Source: JANQPA01 sp964628385
Lineage (GTDB): Bacteria; Bacteroidota; Bacteroidia; Chitinophagales; Saprospiraceae
Length of the DNA: 64,000 nt
Direction: 5' to 3'
Assembly (NCBI GenBank): GCA_964628385.1
Contig: CAZVOD010000005.1
Location: forward strand, 1-64,000
Shown: piece by piece, positions 8,338 to 16,000 of the stretch
Numbering within the stretch: the stretch's first letter is position 1
Layout: each line of letters opens with the position of its first letter
Translations under genes and position numbers: made by a program
Notes under the pieces: model-generated
Told to the model about the DNA's origin: nothing
Database searches by the model: none
What the model saw: only the letters and a program-made list of their open reading frames with translations

Positions 8338-8485
8338 TTTGAAAAAGAAAGAAGCGCTTCATCTTCATCCATAAGCCTCTACCCTCAGCTATTAACCTAC
8401 ATTCTTGAATAAGTCTAACAAATAGATGATACGCTTTTCAAAAACAATCCAGTATATTCTGCCAAATTCAATTACGAACATTGAT

Positions 8486-9934
8486 ATGGAAGAACAAATT
8501 AAATTACTGGAGCAGCAATCCAGATTACTGGAGCCGGATAGTCATCAGCGCCAGGAATGGAATGAGGCGGTACATTCTTACGCCGATAATTTTTTAGAGA
8601 AAATAGAGGAGCACAAAACCTATCTGGCCCCCACTGAAAAACAGGAAACTTTACCGTTTGGGGAAGAAGGTAAACATATCGACGCTTTACTGGTATTTCT
8701 GGAGGCCCACACGGATAAGTATGGTTTGAATCCGGCCGCGCCGCGTCACTTTGGATACATTCCGGGAGGCGGAGTTATGACTACGGCCCTGGGCGATTAT
8801 CTGGCTGGAATCACCAACCGATATGCGGGCATCTTTTTTGCAGGACCGGGTGCTGTCACCATCGAAAATCAATTGATCCGTTGGATGTGTACCATGATGG
8901 GCTACCCAAAAGAGGCACTGGGTAACCTGACTTCTGGTGGTTCTATTGCCAATATGACAGCTATCATTACGGCTAGGGATCACTTCGCATTAAAAGCTGC
9001 TGATTATCCTAAAGCGGTAGTTTATCTGACCGAGCATGTGCATCATTGCATACAAAAAGCCCTTCGGCTGGGCGGAATGGCCGAAGCAATTATCCGATAT
9101 ATTCCCGTAGACGAACGCTTCAAGATGAAGTCGGATGAGTTGGAAAAACAAATACAGGAGGATATCAAAAAAGGCCTGAGGCCTTTTGTTCTTGTAGGAA
9201 ACGCTGGCACTACCAATACCGGAACTATCGACCCGCTGGATGAACTTGCCGCTCTGGCTGAGCAGTATGGTCTTTGGTATCATGTAGATGCAGCTTACGG
9301 TGGTTTTTTTGTTTTATTGGAAAATTATAAAAAGCTATTTAAGGGCATTGAGCGTTCCCATTCTATTACCATCGATCCGCATAAGGGGCTTTTTCTGAGT
9401 TATGGTTCCGGGGCTTTACTGGTGCGCGACCCCAGGCCACTGCTGCAGGCCAATCATTATACGGCCAACTATATGCAGGATGCTTCCGATTACATGGCAG
9501 CGCCTTCTCCGGCTGATTTATCTCCCGAGCTAACCAAGCATTTTCGTGGCCTGCGCATGTGGATTACCCTGCATCTGTTTGGCCTAAAACCCCTAAAAGC
9601 TTCCATGGAGGAAAAAATTCTATTGTGCCGTTATTTTTATGAAAAAATCCAAAAGCAAGGGTTCGAAGTAGGTCCCTACCCTGAATTGTCCGTTATGATT
9701 TTCAGGTATGTCCCCGGGAATGGTGAGGCCAATACCTTTAACCAAAAGCTGGTTGACTACACCAGGCAAGATGGGAGAATTTTTATTTCAACAACTACCA
9801 TTAATGGTATCTATTGGCTCAGAATGGCCGTAATGAATTTTAGAACGCATTTAGGACATATAGACGATTGTTTGGGCGTTCTAGAGAAAGGTGTACGGGC
9901 CGTAAAAAAATCCATGGAACTGACGATCAGATAA
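8486..9934 (+). CDS. Group II pyridoxal-phosphate-dependent decarboxylase
   Basis: About 482 residues from the ATG at 8486. An upstream in-frame ATG at 8426 would add 20 residues (to 502) that do not look like the family. The fold-type I PLP enzyme blocks are clear: 'HFGYIPGGG', 'GNLTSGGSIANMTAI', 'YHVDAAYGGFF', and the PLP-binding lysine in 'SITIDPHKGLFLSYGSGALL' (Lys300 from 8486). The family decarboxylates amino acids such as tyrosine, tryptophan, DOPA, glutamate or aspartate. The substrate cannot be named from sequence by eye. It is cytosolic and appears as a single gene divergent from scpB. Confidence 0.9.
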   Translation: MEEQIKLLEQQSRLLEPDSHQRQEWNEAVHSYADNFLEKIEEHKTYLAPTEKQETLPFGEEGKHIDALLVFLEAHTDKYGLNPAAPRHFGYIPGGGVMTTALGDYLAGITNRYAGIFFAGPGAVTIENQLIRWMCTMMGYPKEALGNLTSGGSIANMTAIITARDHFALKAADYPKAVVYLTEHVHHCIQKALRLGGMAEAIIRYIPVDERFKMKSDELEKQIQEDIKKGLRPFVLVGNAGTTNTGTIDPLDELAALAEQYGLWYHVDAAYGGFFVLLENYKKLFKGIERSHSITIDPHKGLFLSYGSGALLVRDPRPLLQANHYTANYMQDASDYMAAPSPADLSPELTKHFRGLRMWITLHLFGLKPLKASMEEKILLCRYFYEKIQKQGFEVGPYPELSVMIFRYVPGNGEANTFNQKLVDYTRQDGRIFISTTTINGIYWLRMAVMNFRTHLGHIDDCLGVLEKGVRAVKKSMELTIR

Positions 9935-10002
9935 ATCCCTCCTATGGTTGCTGCCTGCACTGAAAGTATTATCTATTTTCCAAAAACTATAAAATAGAAC
10001 AG

Positions 10003-10401
10003 ATGAGACTATTGTTATTGATTGCTTTAGTGTGTACGACCAGTATTTTGACGGCTCAGAACAGGCCCCGGCCATCGTATTGTGATGAGTTACCCACTTC
10101 TTATGATCAGATTATTAGTAAGAACAGACCATTGCCCCGGTTTATGACCCAGGCGGTAGTAGAATATAAAGTGCAGGTCGCTCTGCTGAGGTTTACTGAT
10201 CCTTCTTCTTTTCCTTTTCACAGTGCTCTGATTGCTCGATACCGCCCCTGTGAGCAAGTTTGGGTGGTTGAGTCAAGGCAAAGCTACAAGGATAAAAATG
10301 ATGCGATCCGCCTCAAAAATGAATTGGAAAGAATTGGATACGAAGGGGCTTATGTAACGCAACTAATCGCTTACGAGCAGGTACTTAGGCCGGGGTATTA
10401 A
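10003..10401 (+). CDS. Secreted SPOR-like domain protein
   Basis: 132 residues with a signal peptide (1-18, ending LTAQ). The remainder resembles a SPOR repeat: 'EYKVQVALLRFTDPSSFPFH' (first strand), 'CEQVWVVESRQSYKDKNDAIRLKNELERIGYEGAYVTQL' (helix and last strand). SPOR domains bind denuded peptidoglycan, so a periplasmic, wall-associated role is likely. Two cysteines (in 'YCDEL' and 'PCEQV') could pair. It is the last plus-strand gene before a strong hairpin that separates it from the convergent T9SS gene. The assignment as SPOR is moderately sure. Confidence 0.65.
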   Translation: MRLLLLIALVCTTSILTAQNRPRPSYCDELPTSYDQIISKNRPLPRFMTQAVVEYKVQVALLRFTDPSSFPFHSALIARYRPCEQVWVVESRQSYKDKNDAIRLKNELERIGYEGAYVTQLIAYEQVLRPGY

Positions 10402-10409
10402 AGTTAAAA

Positions 10410-10446
10410 GGTTGTCAAGAAAGGTCCTGGACCTTTCTTGACAACC
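10410..10446. terminator. 18-base-pair perfect hairpin between convergent genes
   Basis: GGTTGTCAAGAAAGGTCC and its exact reverse complement are separated by one base. Read on the minus strand, the stem is followed by a T-rich stretch (TTTTAACTTT), so it terminates the T9SS gene (10474-12237). It probably also stops plus-strand transcripts. Confidence 0.75.
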
Positions 10447-10473
10447 CAAAAAAGTAGTTCAGTCATAAATTTC

Positions 10474-12237
10474 TTATTGGCCTATAAGCATTTTATGAGT
10501 AGCTACAAAATCATTGCTTTCCATAGTCAGGATATACATACCGGCCGGTAAGTCATTCGCCTGAAACTCTATTTGGTTGTGCCCTTCGTAGAAACGATCA
10601 TAAAACTGCCTGATTAGCTGCCCGCTGGTATTCATAATTTTTATGGTCAAATCCATAGGTTTGGGCAAGTCAAAGCTGATAGTTGTTCGCTCCCTGAAAG
10701 GATTCGGTGCATTGCTGATATTTACTTCCGTAGTTTGAGCATCCGGCGCAAGATTGCTGGTGCCTGCATTCGCTATTTTTAGATCTGGTTTGGAAGCTGC
10801 AGATTTTCTTTCCGCAACAGGTGTCAACTCCGCCCATTCACTACCCTTTAAAGATTTATTATAGCTTCCGACATGGTTGCCTCCAGCGTAAGGGTCGCAG
10901 TAAAGGTCTTTGAAAATGATATTGTCAATGTAAAACTCGCAGGGTAGTTGGGCACTCGTTTTGAAAGCCATATACCCCAGATAATGATCCTCAATAGTTG
11001 TATTCAAATATTCATGGCCATCAATGCTGACGATTATTTGCTTGTGATCCAGATCAATGATACTTTTTACGGTGACCCAGCGATCAGAATAATTACTGTT
11101 GTTGTAAGTTATTCCAGCCAGTTTATATAATTCATTGTTAGCATTGGGCGTGCTGTAGAAATTACATTCTGCATATTTATTTCTGGGGACGAAAATATCC
11201 CAGCTTAGTTCATATTTTCCTGTTTGGCACTCGTCAAGGTTGTACAAAGCGGATTGCTCGTGATTGTAATTATCTAGCTTTAGCACCTTATTATTTCCTT
11301 TGGTAATTATTTTTCCGCTATACGTATTGGAAAACTTGTACCATTGAGGATCATTAATGACCTCAGCATTGGCGGAGTAACCTTCAAAGCTTACGTATGC
11401 CAGGTCCTTACAGGAGTTCTCGCAGTAGTAATCCTTTGTGATAATATCGTCTACAAAAAATTTACTATGTTTGCCATTTGGCGTTTGGAAGGCCAGGAAG
11501 CCAAGGGGAATATCCAAAATGTATTTTTCGAGGACTTTATTGCCGTTGATCCATAGTTGTACGTAATCCTGATCCAGATCAACTTTGCATTCAATATTCA
11601 ACCACTTGTCGTAGTAATTCGGATTATTCAGGAGCAAACTTGCCAGAGCGTGGATGTTTCCGGCGTGGTCAGCAGCAGAAAATAGGTTAAATTCAGCGGT
11701 TGATCCCTTTGGGAGGAACACTTTCCAATTCAGCTGATAGGCACCGGTATACCAATCGCCGAGCTTTATTAAGGCCGATTCCTTACCGTGGTAATTCTGG
11801 AGTTTCAAAACTTTATTTCCTCCAAAGGGGATCACATTTCCGCTATTGGTATGGCTGAGCTTAAACCAACCGGGGTTAGTTACCACAGGGCCAATAGGCA
11901 AGTGCTCAAAATCTTCGAAGTATAAATCTTTACATGTAGGTTCTACAAAGATGGTGATAACCCTTTCAATTTGACGGCCACACTTGTCATAAATGATAGC
12001 TTTGAGGGTATGAGTACCTGGTTGTAGATACTTTAAGTCAGGATAGTGTTGATCCCAGTAGTAGGGGAAGTTATAATCTTCGGCTATCAGGCGCCCATTA
12101 AAGTAAAGCGCAATCTTTTTGATATCAACCCAATTCGAAGCGGCTATTTCTACATCCATACTTTCTCCTTCGTAGTACACCTCGTGATCAACCGGATAGC
12201 CCACAGGCCAAAGATGGGGCCCAGAAGCAAAATCCAC
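10474..12237 (-). pseudogene. T9SS-sorted secreted protein, 5'-truncated and fused to MFS sequence
   Basis: 587-codon frame. It ends in a type A T9SS sorting domain: 'NAPNPFRERTTISFDLPKPMDLTIKIMNTSGQLIRQ' through 'LPAGMYILTMESNDFVATHKMLIG'. The body has two similar ~160-residue lectin-like repeats ('DPQWYKFSNTYSGKIITKGNNKVLKLDNY'; 'NPGWFKLSHTNSGNVIPFGGNKVLKLQNY'), each starting near a 'CKDL' and ending 'DxYC', and an N-terminal Ig-like segment. There is no signal peptide, without which a T9SS cargo cannot cross the inner membrane. Its first ~18 codons lie on DNA that, in another frame, codes the end of an MFS transporter, so a deletion removed the real 5' end. It is probably a pseudogene despite the intact frame. 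Confidence 0.75.
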
Positions 12238-12570
12238 ATCGCCAATTCATTATACGCCTGATAAGTATTGATCAATTCAATACTGAAAATAGAAAGGGTA
12301 AATCCCAGCGCATTGACAATTGTCAGAGCTGAGCCAGTAAAAGCCTTTGGAGTGTTCTGGGCTACTAGTGTAGAAAATTGTGGCGAATCCCAGTGTACCA
12401 CTAATAAGACCCAGCTGTACCGAGGAGGTTATCCAGCCTAAGGCCTCGGGGCTTAATCCGAGTGCCTGCTGTAAGTCTGGTAGGACGGCATTTCCTGCAA
12501 ACCAAAGAGAAGTCCCGGCAAATTGAGCAAAAATAATGGTAGGCAAAAGGTATGAAGGCGTCCTGGACAT
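12150..12570 (-). pseudogene. MFS transporter remnant with internal deletion and frameshift
   Basis: From the ATG at 12570 the frame codes the N-terminus of a major facilitator transporter: 'FAQFAGTSLWFAGNAVLPDLQQALGLSPEALGWITSSVQLG', about the first two helices. At ~12385-12400 homology jumps into another frame: 'WDSPQFSTLVAQNTPKAFTGSALTIVNALGF...WILLLGPIFGLWAIRL', the last two helices of the same family. Roughly 250 middle residues are missing and the frames do not match. The 3' end merges into the T9SS cargo frame, which starts inside it. Two deletions, or one complex event, explain the scar. The gene cannot make a transporter. Confidence 0.85.
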
Positions 12571-12677
12571 GATTTCATTTTATAGGTGACAGGACCAAGG
12601 TAGACAGACTTTTATGTTCTTCCTAACCTAAACTTACAAAGCCTAACGCATAAATGTAAGCTGAAGGCGTTATATAA

Positions 12678-12860
12678 GAGCGTGTTTGGATTTTACCCTT
12701 TGGCCTGCAAATACATTTAGAAGAGTGCTTCCCGCTTTCAGCGGGACAAGATATTTTAGCTTTTTTTCGCTCCATAGCCCTGCTATGAAACTCAAAAACA
12801 GCTTCATTTTCATCACCCTAAATGCATTTTCGGCATCAAAAGCAAATTCCAAACACGCTC
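12678..12860. mobile_element. MITE-like repeat, copy 1 (183 bp)
   Basis: Begins GAGCGTGTTTGGATTTT and ends with the inverted AAATTCCAAACACGCTC: 13 perfect terminal inverted bases, 16 of 17 overall. An internal hairpin CCCGC-TTTCA-GCGGG is present. A second copy at 20858-21020 has the same orientation and is highly similar along its length, but lacks ~20 internal bases. On the minus strand a 60-codon frame (12670-12852) crosses the element: 'MKLFLSFIAGLWSEKKLKYL' and 'LVPLKAGSTLLNVFAGQR'. No transposase is present. No obvious target duplication was found. Confidence 0.75.
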
Positions 12861-12900
12861 CAAGTCTCCCTACCTTTTATTGCTCCTTTTGCTGGCACTT

Positions 12901-14982
12901 CTAATATTTCAGTAAATCAGTAATGGCTTTCCCAACTTTTTCAGTAGAAGGGATCATGGTCTGTTCCAAAAGCGAGTTGAGTGGTATGGCCGGCATATTT
13001 TCAGAGCCCAAAGTAGTGACCGGGGCATCCAAATGATGAAAACACTGCTGCTGAATACGGCCCGCAAGGCTTTGTGCAAAAGTGTTATTCACCGGCTCTT
13101 CGGTAACAACCAGTATTTTACTGTGCTTTTGAGCCACCTCATAAATATAGGATTCGTCGAGTGGGTACAATGTCCTCAAGTCCACTACTTCTACTTTATC
13201 TTTTAATTCTTCCATTTCAATACCGGCATTGTAGGCCCAGTGCACCCCCATTCCGTAGGTAATAACTGCAACGGACTGCCCATTGCGAATGTTTTCTTCA
13301 GAAGCTTCCAGAACAGAATGAGCCTTGCCCAGAGGCAAGATATAATCTTCGGCCGGCGGAATACTTTTGGCTGTTTTAGTACCCAATTTCTTGGACCAGT
13401 ACAACCCTTTATGTTCCAGGATAACTACCGGATTGGGATCATAATAAGCAGCTTTAAGAATACCTTTCAGGTCACCACCATCGCAGGGATAAGCTATTTT
13501 GATCCCCCGGATATTCGTCAATACCGATTCTACACTGGAAGAGTGATAAGGGCCACCACTGCCGTAAGCGCCGATAGGTACTCTAATAACACAACTCACT
13601 GGATATTTTCCATTTGACAGATAACACGAACGGCTTACCTCCGTAAATAGCTGGTTCAATCCGGGCCAGATGTAATCTGCGAACTGTACTTCTACTATTG
13701 GCTTCAATCCTACAGCCGACATACCCACGGTACTACCAACGATAAAAGCTTCCTGGATGGGAGTATTAAAGACCCTGTTATCACCGAATTTCTGAGCCAA
13801 TGTCGCTGCTTCCCGGAATACACCTCCGAGTCGACTACCTACATCCTGGCCGTATAACAGGCATTCCGGATGTTTGTGCATCAATTCTTCTACAGCCAAC
13901 AAAGCACCGTCTACCATTACTACTTCTCTTCCCTTTTCCGGCTTTCTTTCCCCACTTTCTTCAGTGATCGGAGTAGGTACAAAGTCGTTAGTAAACAGGT
14001 CCTCAGGCTTTGGATCTTCAGCAGCTTGTGCCCGCTCAAAATCAGATTGTACTTTTTCTTTTACACTATTTTCTATGGCTTTCAGTTCTTCTTCGGTAAT
14101 ACCAACGTTCAATAGCTGACCTTTAAAGATCGGGTAGGGGTCTCTGGTTTGGTGCTCCTCCAGATCATCTCTGTACCACTCTTTTCGAACACCGGAAGTA
14201 TGGTGATTCAGTAGAGGAACATCTGCTCTGATCAAAAATGGCCGGCGTTCTTTTCTTATCGCTTGGATGACCGATTGAATAGTCAGATAAGATTCAAAGA
14301 AATCACTGCCATCAATACTTAATGCTTCTATACCGTGAAATCCTTTGGCGTATTCTTCTGCATTTTGGGCTCTAGTCTCTTCGGCATTAGCAGAGATATC
14401 CCAACCATTATCCTGAACCAGATAAAGGATTGGCAGTTGCTTAAGCGCAGCCATTTGAAAAGCCTCGGCCACTTCTCCTTCGGTTACGGAGGCATCGCCC
14501 AGGCTACACACTGCTATAGGCTTTTCTTTCCCAAAATCTTTCGAAAGGCCGAGTTCTTCCTTGTACTGAAGGCCCATGGCTACACCGGTAGTAGGAATAG
14601 CTTGCATACCGGTAGCTGAAGATTGATGCGGGATTTTGGGCTTATCTTCATCTTTAAGACTGGGATGTGAGTAATAGGTCCGACCAGCCGAAAAGGGATC
14701 TTCTTTCTTGGCCAGAAGCTGTAACATCAAGTGATAAGGCTCCATTCCAATACTGAGAATCATGGCATCATCCCGATAGTAGGGCGCTACATAATCTTGT
14801 GGAAGTAATTGCATGCCCAGGGCGATCTGTACCGCCTCGTGTCCTCTGGAGGTCGCATGCACATATTTGGAAACCAGCTTGAAGTTTTCTTCATATAGCT
14901 CCGCCATAGATTTAGCTTGCGCCATCAGCTCAAATGCTTTGAGCATCGTCCTTTTCTCTATTCTGGAATCAATTTTTATCAT
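12901..14982 (-). CDS. Fused alpha/beta E1 component of a 2-oxoacid (branched-chain type) dehydrogenase
   Basis: 693 residues: thiamine-diphosphate-dependent E1 with both subunits in one chain. The alpha part (1-~330) has 'TSRGHEAVQIALG', the phosphorylation-loop-like 'GRTYYSHPS', and the TPP motif 'GDASVTEGEVAEAFQMAALKQLPILYLVQDN'. The beta part (~355-693) has 'LYGQDVGSRLGGVFREAATL', 'NTPIQEAFIVGSTVGMSAVGLKPIVEVQFADYIWPGLNQL', and a closing transketolase C-terminal domain ('VEVVDLRTLYPLDE'). It decarboxylates branched-chain or related 2-oxoacids and passes the acyl group to lipoylated E2. The fused form is common in Bacteroidota. E2 and E3 are not nearby. The start at 14982 gives the normal family N-terminus. 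Confidence 0.92.
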   Translation of the reverse strand: MIKIDSRIEKRTMLKAFELMAQAKSMAELYEENFKLVSKYVHATSRGHEAVQIALGMQLLPQDYVAPYYRDDAMILSIGMEPYHLMLQLLAKKEDPFSAGRTYYSHPSLKDEDKPKIPHQSSATGMQAIPTTGVAMGLQYKEELGLSKDFGKEKPIAVCSLGDASVTEGEVAEAFQMAALKQLPILYLVQDNGWDISANAEETRAQNAEEYAKGFHGIEALSIDGSDFFESYLTIQSVIQAIRKERRPFLIRADVPLLNHHTSGVRKEWYRDDLEEHQTRDPYPIFKGQLLNVGITEEELKAIENSVKEKVQSDFERAQAAEDPKPEDLFTNDFVPTPITEESGERKPEKGREVVMVDGALLAVEELMHKHPECLLYGQDVGSRLGGVFREAATLAQKFGDNRVFNTPIQEAFIVGSTVGMSAVGLKPIVEVQFADYIWPGLNQLFTEVSRSCYLSNGKYPVSCVIRVPIGAYGSGGPYHSSSVESVLTNIRGIKIAYPCDGGDLKGILKAAYYDPNPVVILEHKGLYWSKKLGTKTAKSIPPAEDYILPLGKAHSVLEASEENIRNGQSVAVITYGMGVHWAYNAGIEMEELKDKVEVVDLRTLYPLDESYIYEVAQKHSKILVVTEEPVNNTFAQSLAGRIQQQCFHHLDAPVTTLGSENMPAIPLNSLLEQTMIPSTEKVGKAITDLLKY

Positions 14983-15060
14983 ATTGGTTAGGATTTTTTA
15001 TTTAAGAGGAAATAAAGTAGGAATGGGGCATTAATAAAGTGTACAAGATTTACGCAGGTG

Positions 15061-15138
15061 TTTTGCTGTTCAGTGAGGCAAAAAACGTAGGCGATGCAGC
15101 GCATCGACGAGGCTTTTTAACGAAACTGGGCAGCAAAA
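15061..15138. repeat. Imperfect inverted repeat (~78 bp) between E1 and enoyl-CoA hydratase genes
   Basis: The outer arms TTTTGCTGTTCAGT (15061-15074) and ACTGGGCAGCAAAA (15125-15138) pair with two mismatches. Inner A5/T5 stretches pair next, and the centre CGATGC-AGC-GCATCG (15092-15106) is a perfect palindrome. It may be a small dispersed repeat or a terminator of the enoyl-CoA hydratase transcript. No second copy was seen in this window. Confidence 0.6.
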
Positions 15139-15229
15139 GAACCAGTAAAGATGTATAATTTATTATTGACTCATTCCTTAACAGAACAGATCAGTTCCGG
15201 CTACACGCAGCTTTCCCTTTTCCCCTCTT

Positions 15230-16000
15230 TTATTTTTTCTTAAACGCTTCAATTGCGCGCTTTGTAAAGTCTGATAAAACCAACTTGCCACTCATGGCCG
15301 CCCGCTTTTCCAGTAGCTCATCCCAGTCTGAGGTGCCTTCCCAGAATACCTGCTTGAGCAAGCGCAAGGCTTCGGGGTTGTACTGTGTAAGTTCCTGGGC
15401 AAGCTCCTGAATGGCCTGATTCATGGCGTCGTTAGAGTCAAAAACCTCTGTGTAAAGGCCATTGGCTTTGGCCCACTCTGCGCTTTTCCATTGTTTAGGA
15501 GTAACGGCCATTTGTGAAAACCCAGTTTTACCCAACTTTCGCTCAACTGCCGGGCCGATAACAAAGGGACCAATCCCGATAGCCAGCTCGCTGAGTCGGA
15601 TAGCGGCAAATTTGGTAGCCATGCAGTAGTCAACGGCTGAGGCCACACCGACACCACCGCCAACTGCTTTACCCTGTATGCGTCCGATCACAATTTTGGG
15701 GCATTTACGAATGGCATTGATTACATTGGCAAAGCCCATGAAAAATTGCTTTCCCTGTTCCATATTATCGATGGCGATAAGCTCGTCAAAGCTGGCTCCA
15801 GCGCAAAAGGTACGATCTCCGGCACTTTTTAGAATAACTACCTTCACTTCATCATCTTCACCAGCAGCAGTGATCGTTGTTTTCAGTTCAGCTAGTAACC
15901 TGCCAGGCAAAGAGTTATGAGAAGGATGGAAAAAAGTAATAGTAGCAATTCCATCCTGCTTAGTCAGTTGAATTTTTCCTTGTAAGGTTTTATTGGTCAT
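15230..16000 (-). CDS. Enoyl-CoA hydratase/isomerase family protein
   Basis: 256 residues of the crotonase fold. Conserved blocks: 'DRTFCAGASFDELIAI' (oxyanion hole), 'GRIQGKAVGGGVGVASAVDYCMAT' (second oxyanion region), and 'AIRLSELAIGIGPFVIGPAVERKLG' carrying the usual catalytic-glutamate region. It hydrates or isomerises unsaturated acyl-CoA. Its start codon overlaps the last bases of paaZ (ATGA-type 4-base overlap at 15997-16000), so the two are translated together. The likely substrate is a ring-opened phenylacetate-derived CoA ester, as for PaaF/PaaG, but which one cannot be decided. Cytosolic. Confidence 0.85.
   Translation of the reverse strand: MTNKTLQGKIQLTKQDGIATITFFHPSHNSLPGRLLAELKTTITAAGEDDEVKVVILKSAGDRTFCAGASFDELIAIDNMEQGKQFFMGFANVINAIRKCPKIVIGRIQGKAVGGGVGVASAVDYCMATKFAAIRLSELAIGIGPFVIGPAVERKLGKTGFSQMAVTPKQWKSAEWAKANGLYTEVFDSNDAMNQAIQELAQELTQYNPEALRLLKQVFWEGTSDWDELLEKRAAMSGKLVLSDFTKRAIEAFKKK

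Noticed and set aside
8426..8485. Upstream ATG extending the PLP decarboxylase by 20 residues
   Set aside because: The added residues do not resemble the family N-terminus; the ATG at 8486 fits better, though this cannot be proven from sequence.
12686..12904. Plus-strand 72-codon frame in MITE-like copy 1, with a similar frame at 20830-21012
   Set aside because: Both lie in the repeat and their extents differ between copies; the minus-strand frame is more protein-like. Neither is called as a gene.
13240..13617. 125-codon plus-strand frame opposite the E1 gene
   Set aside because: Entirely antisense to a clear conserved gene, with no recognisable features.
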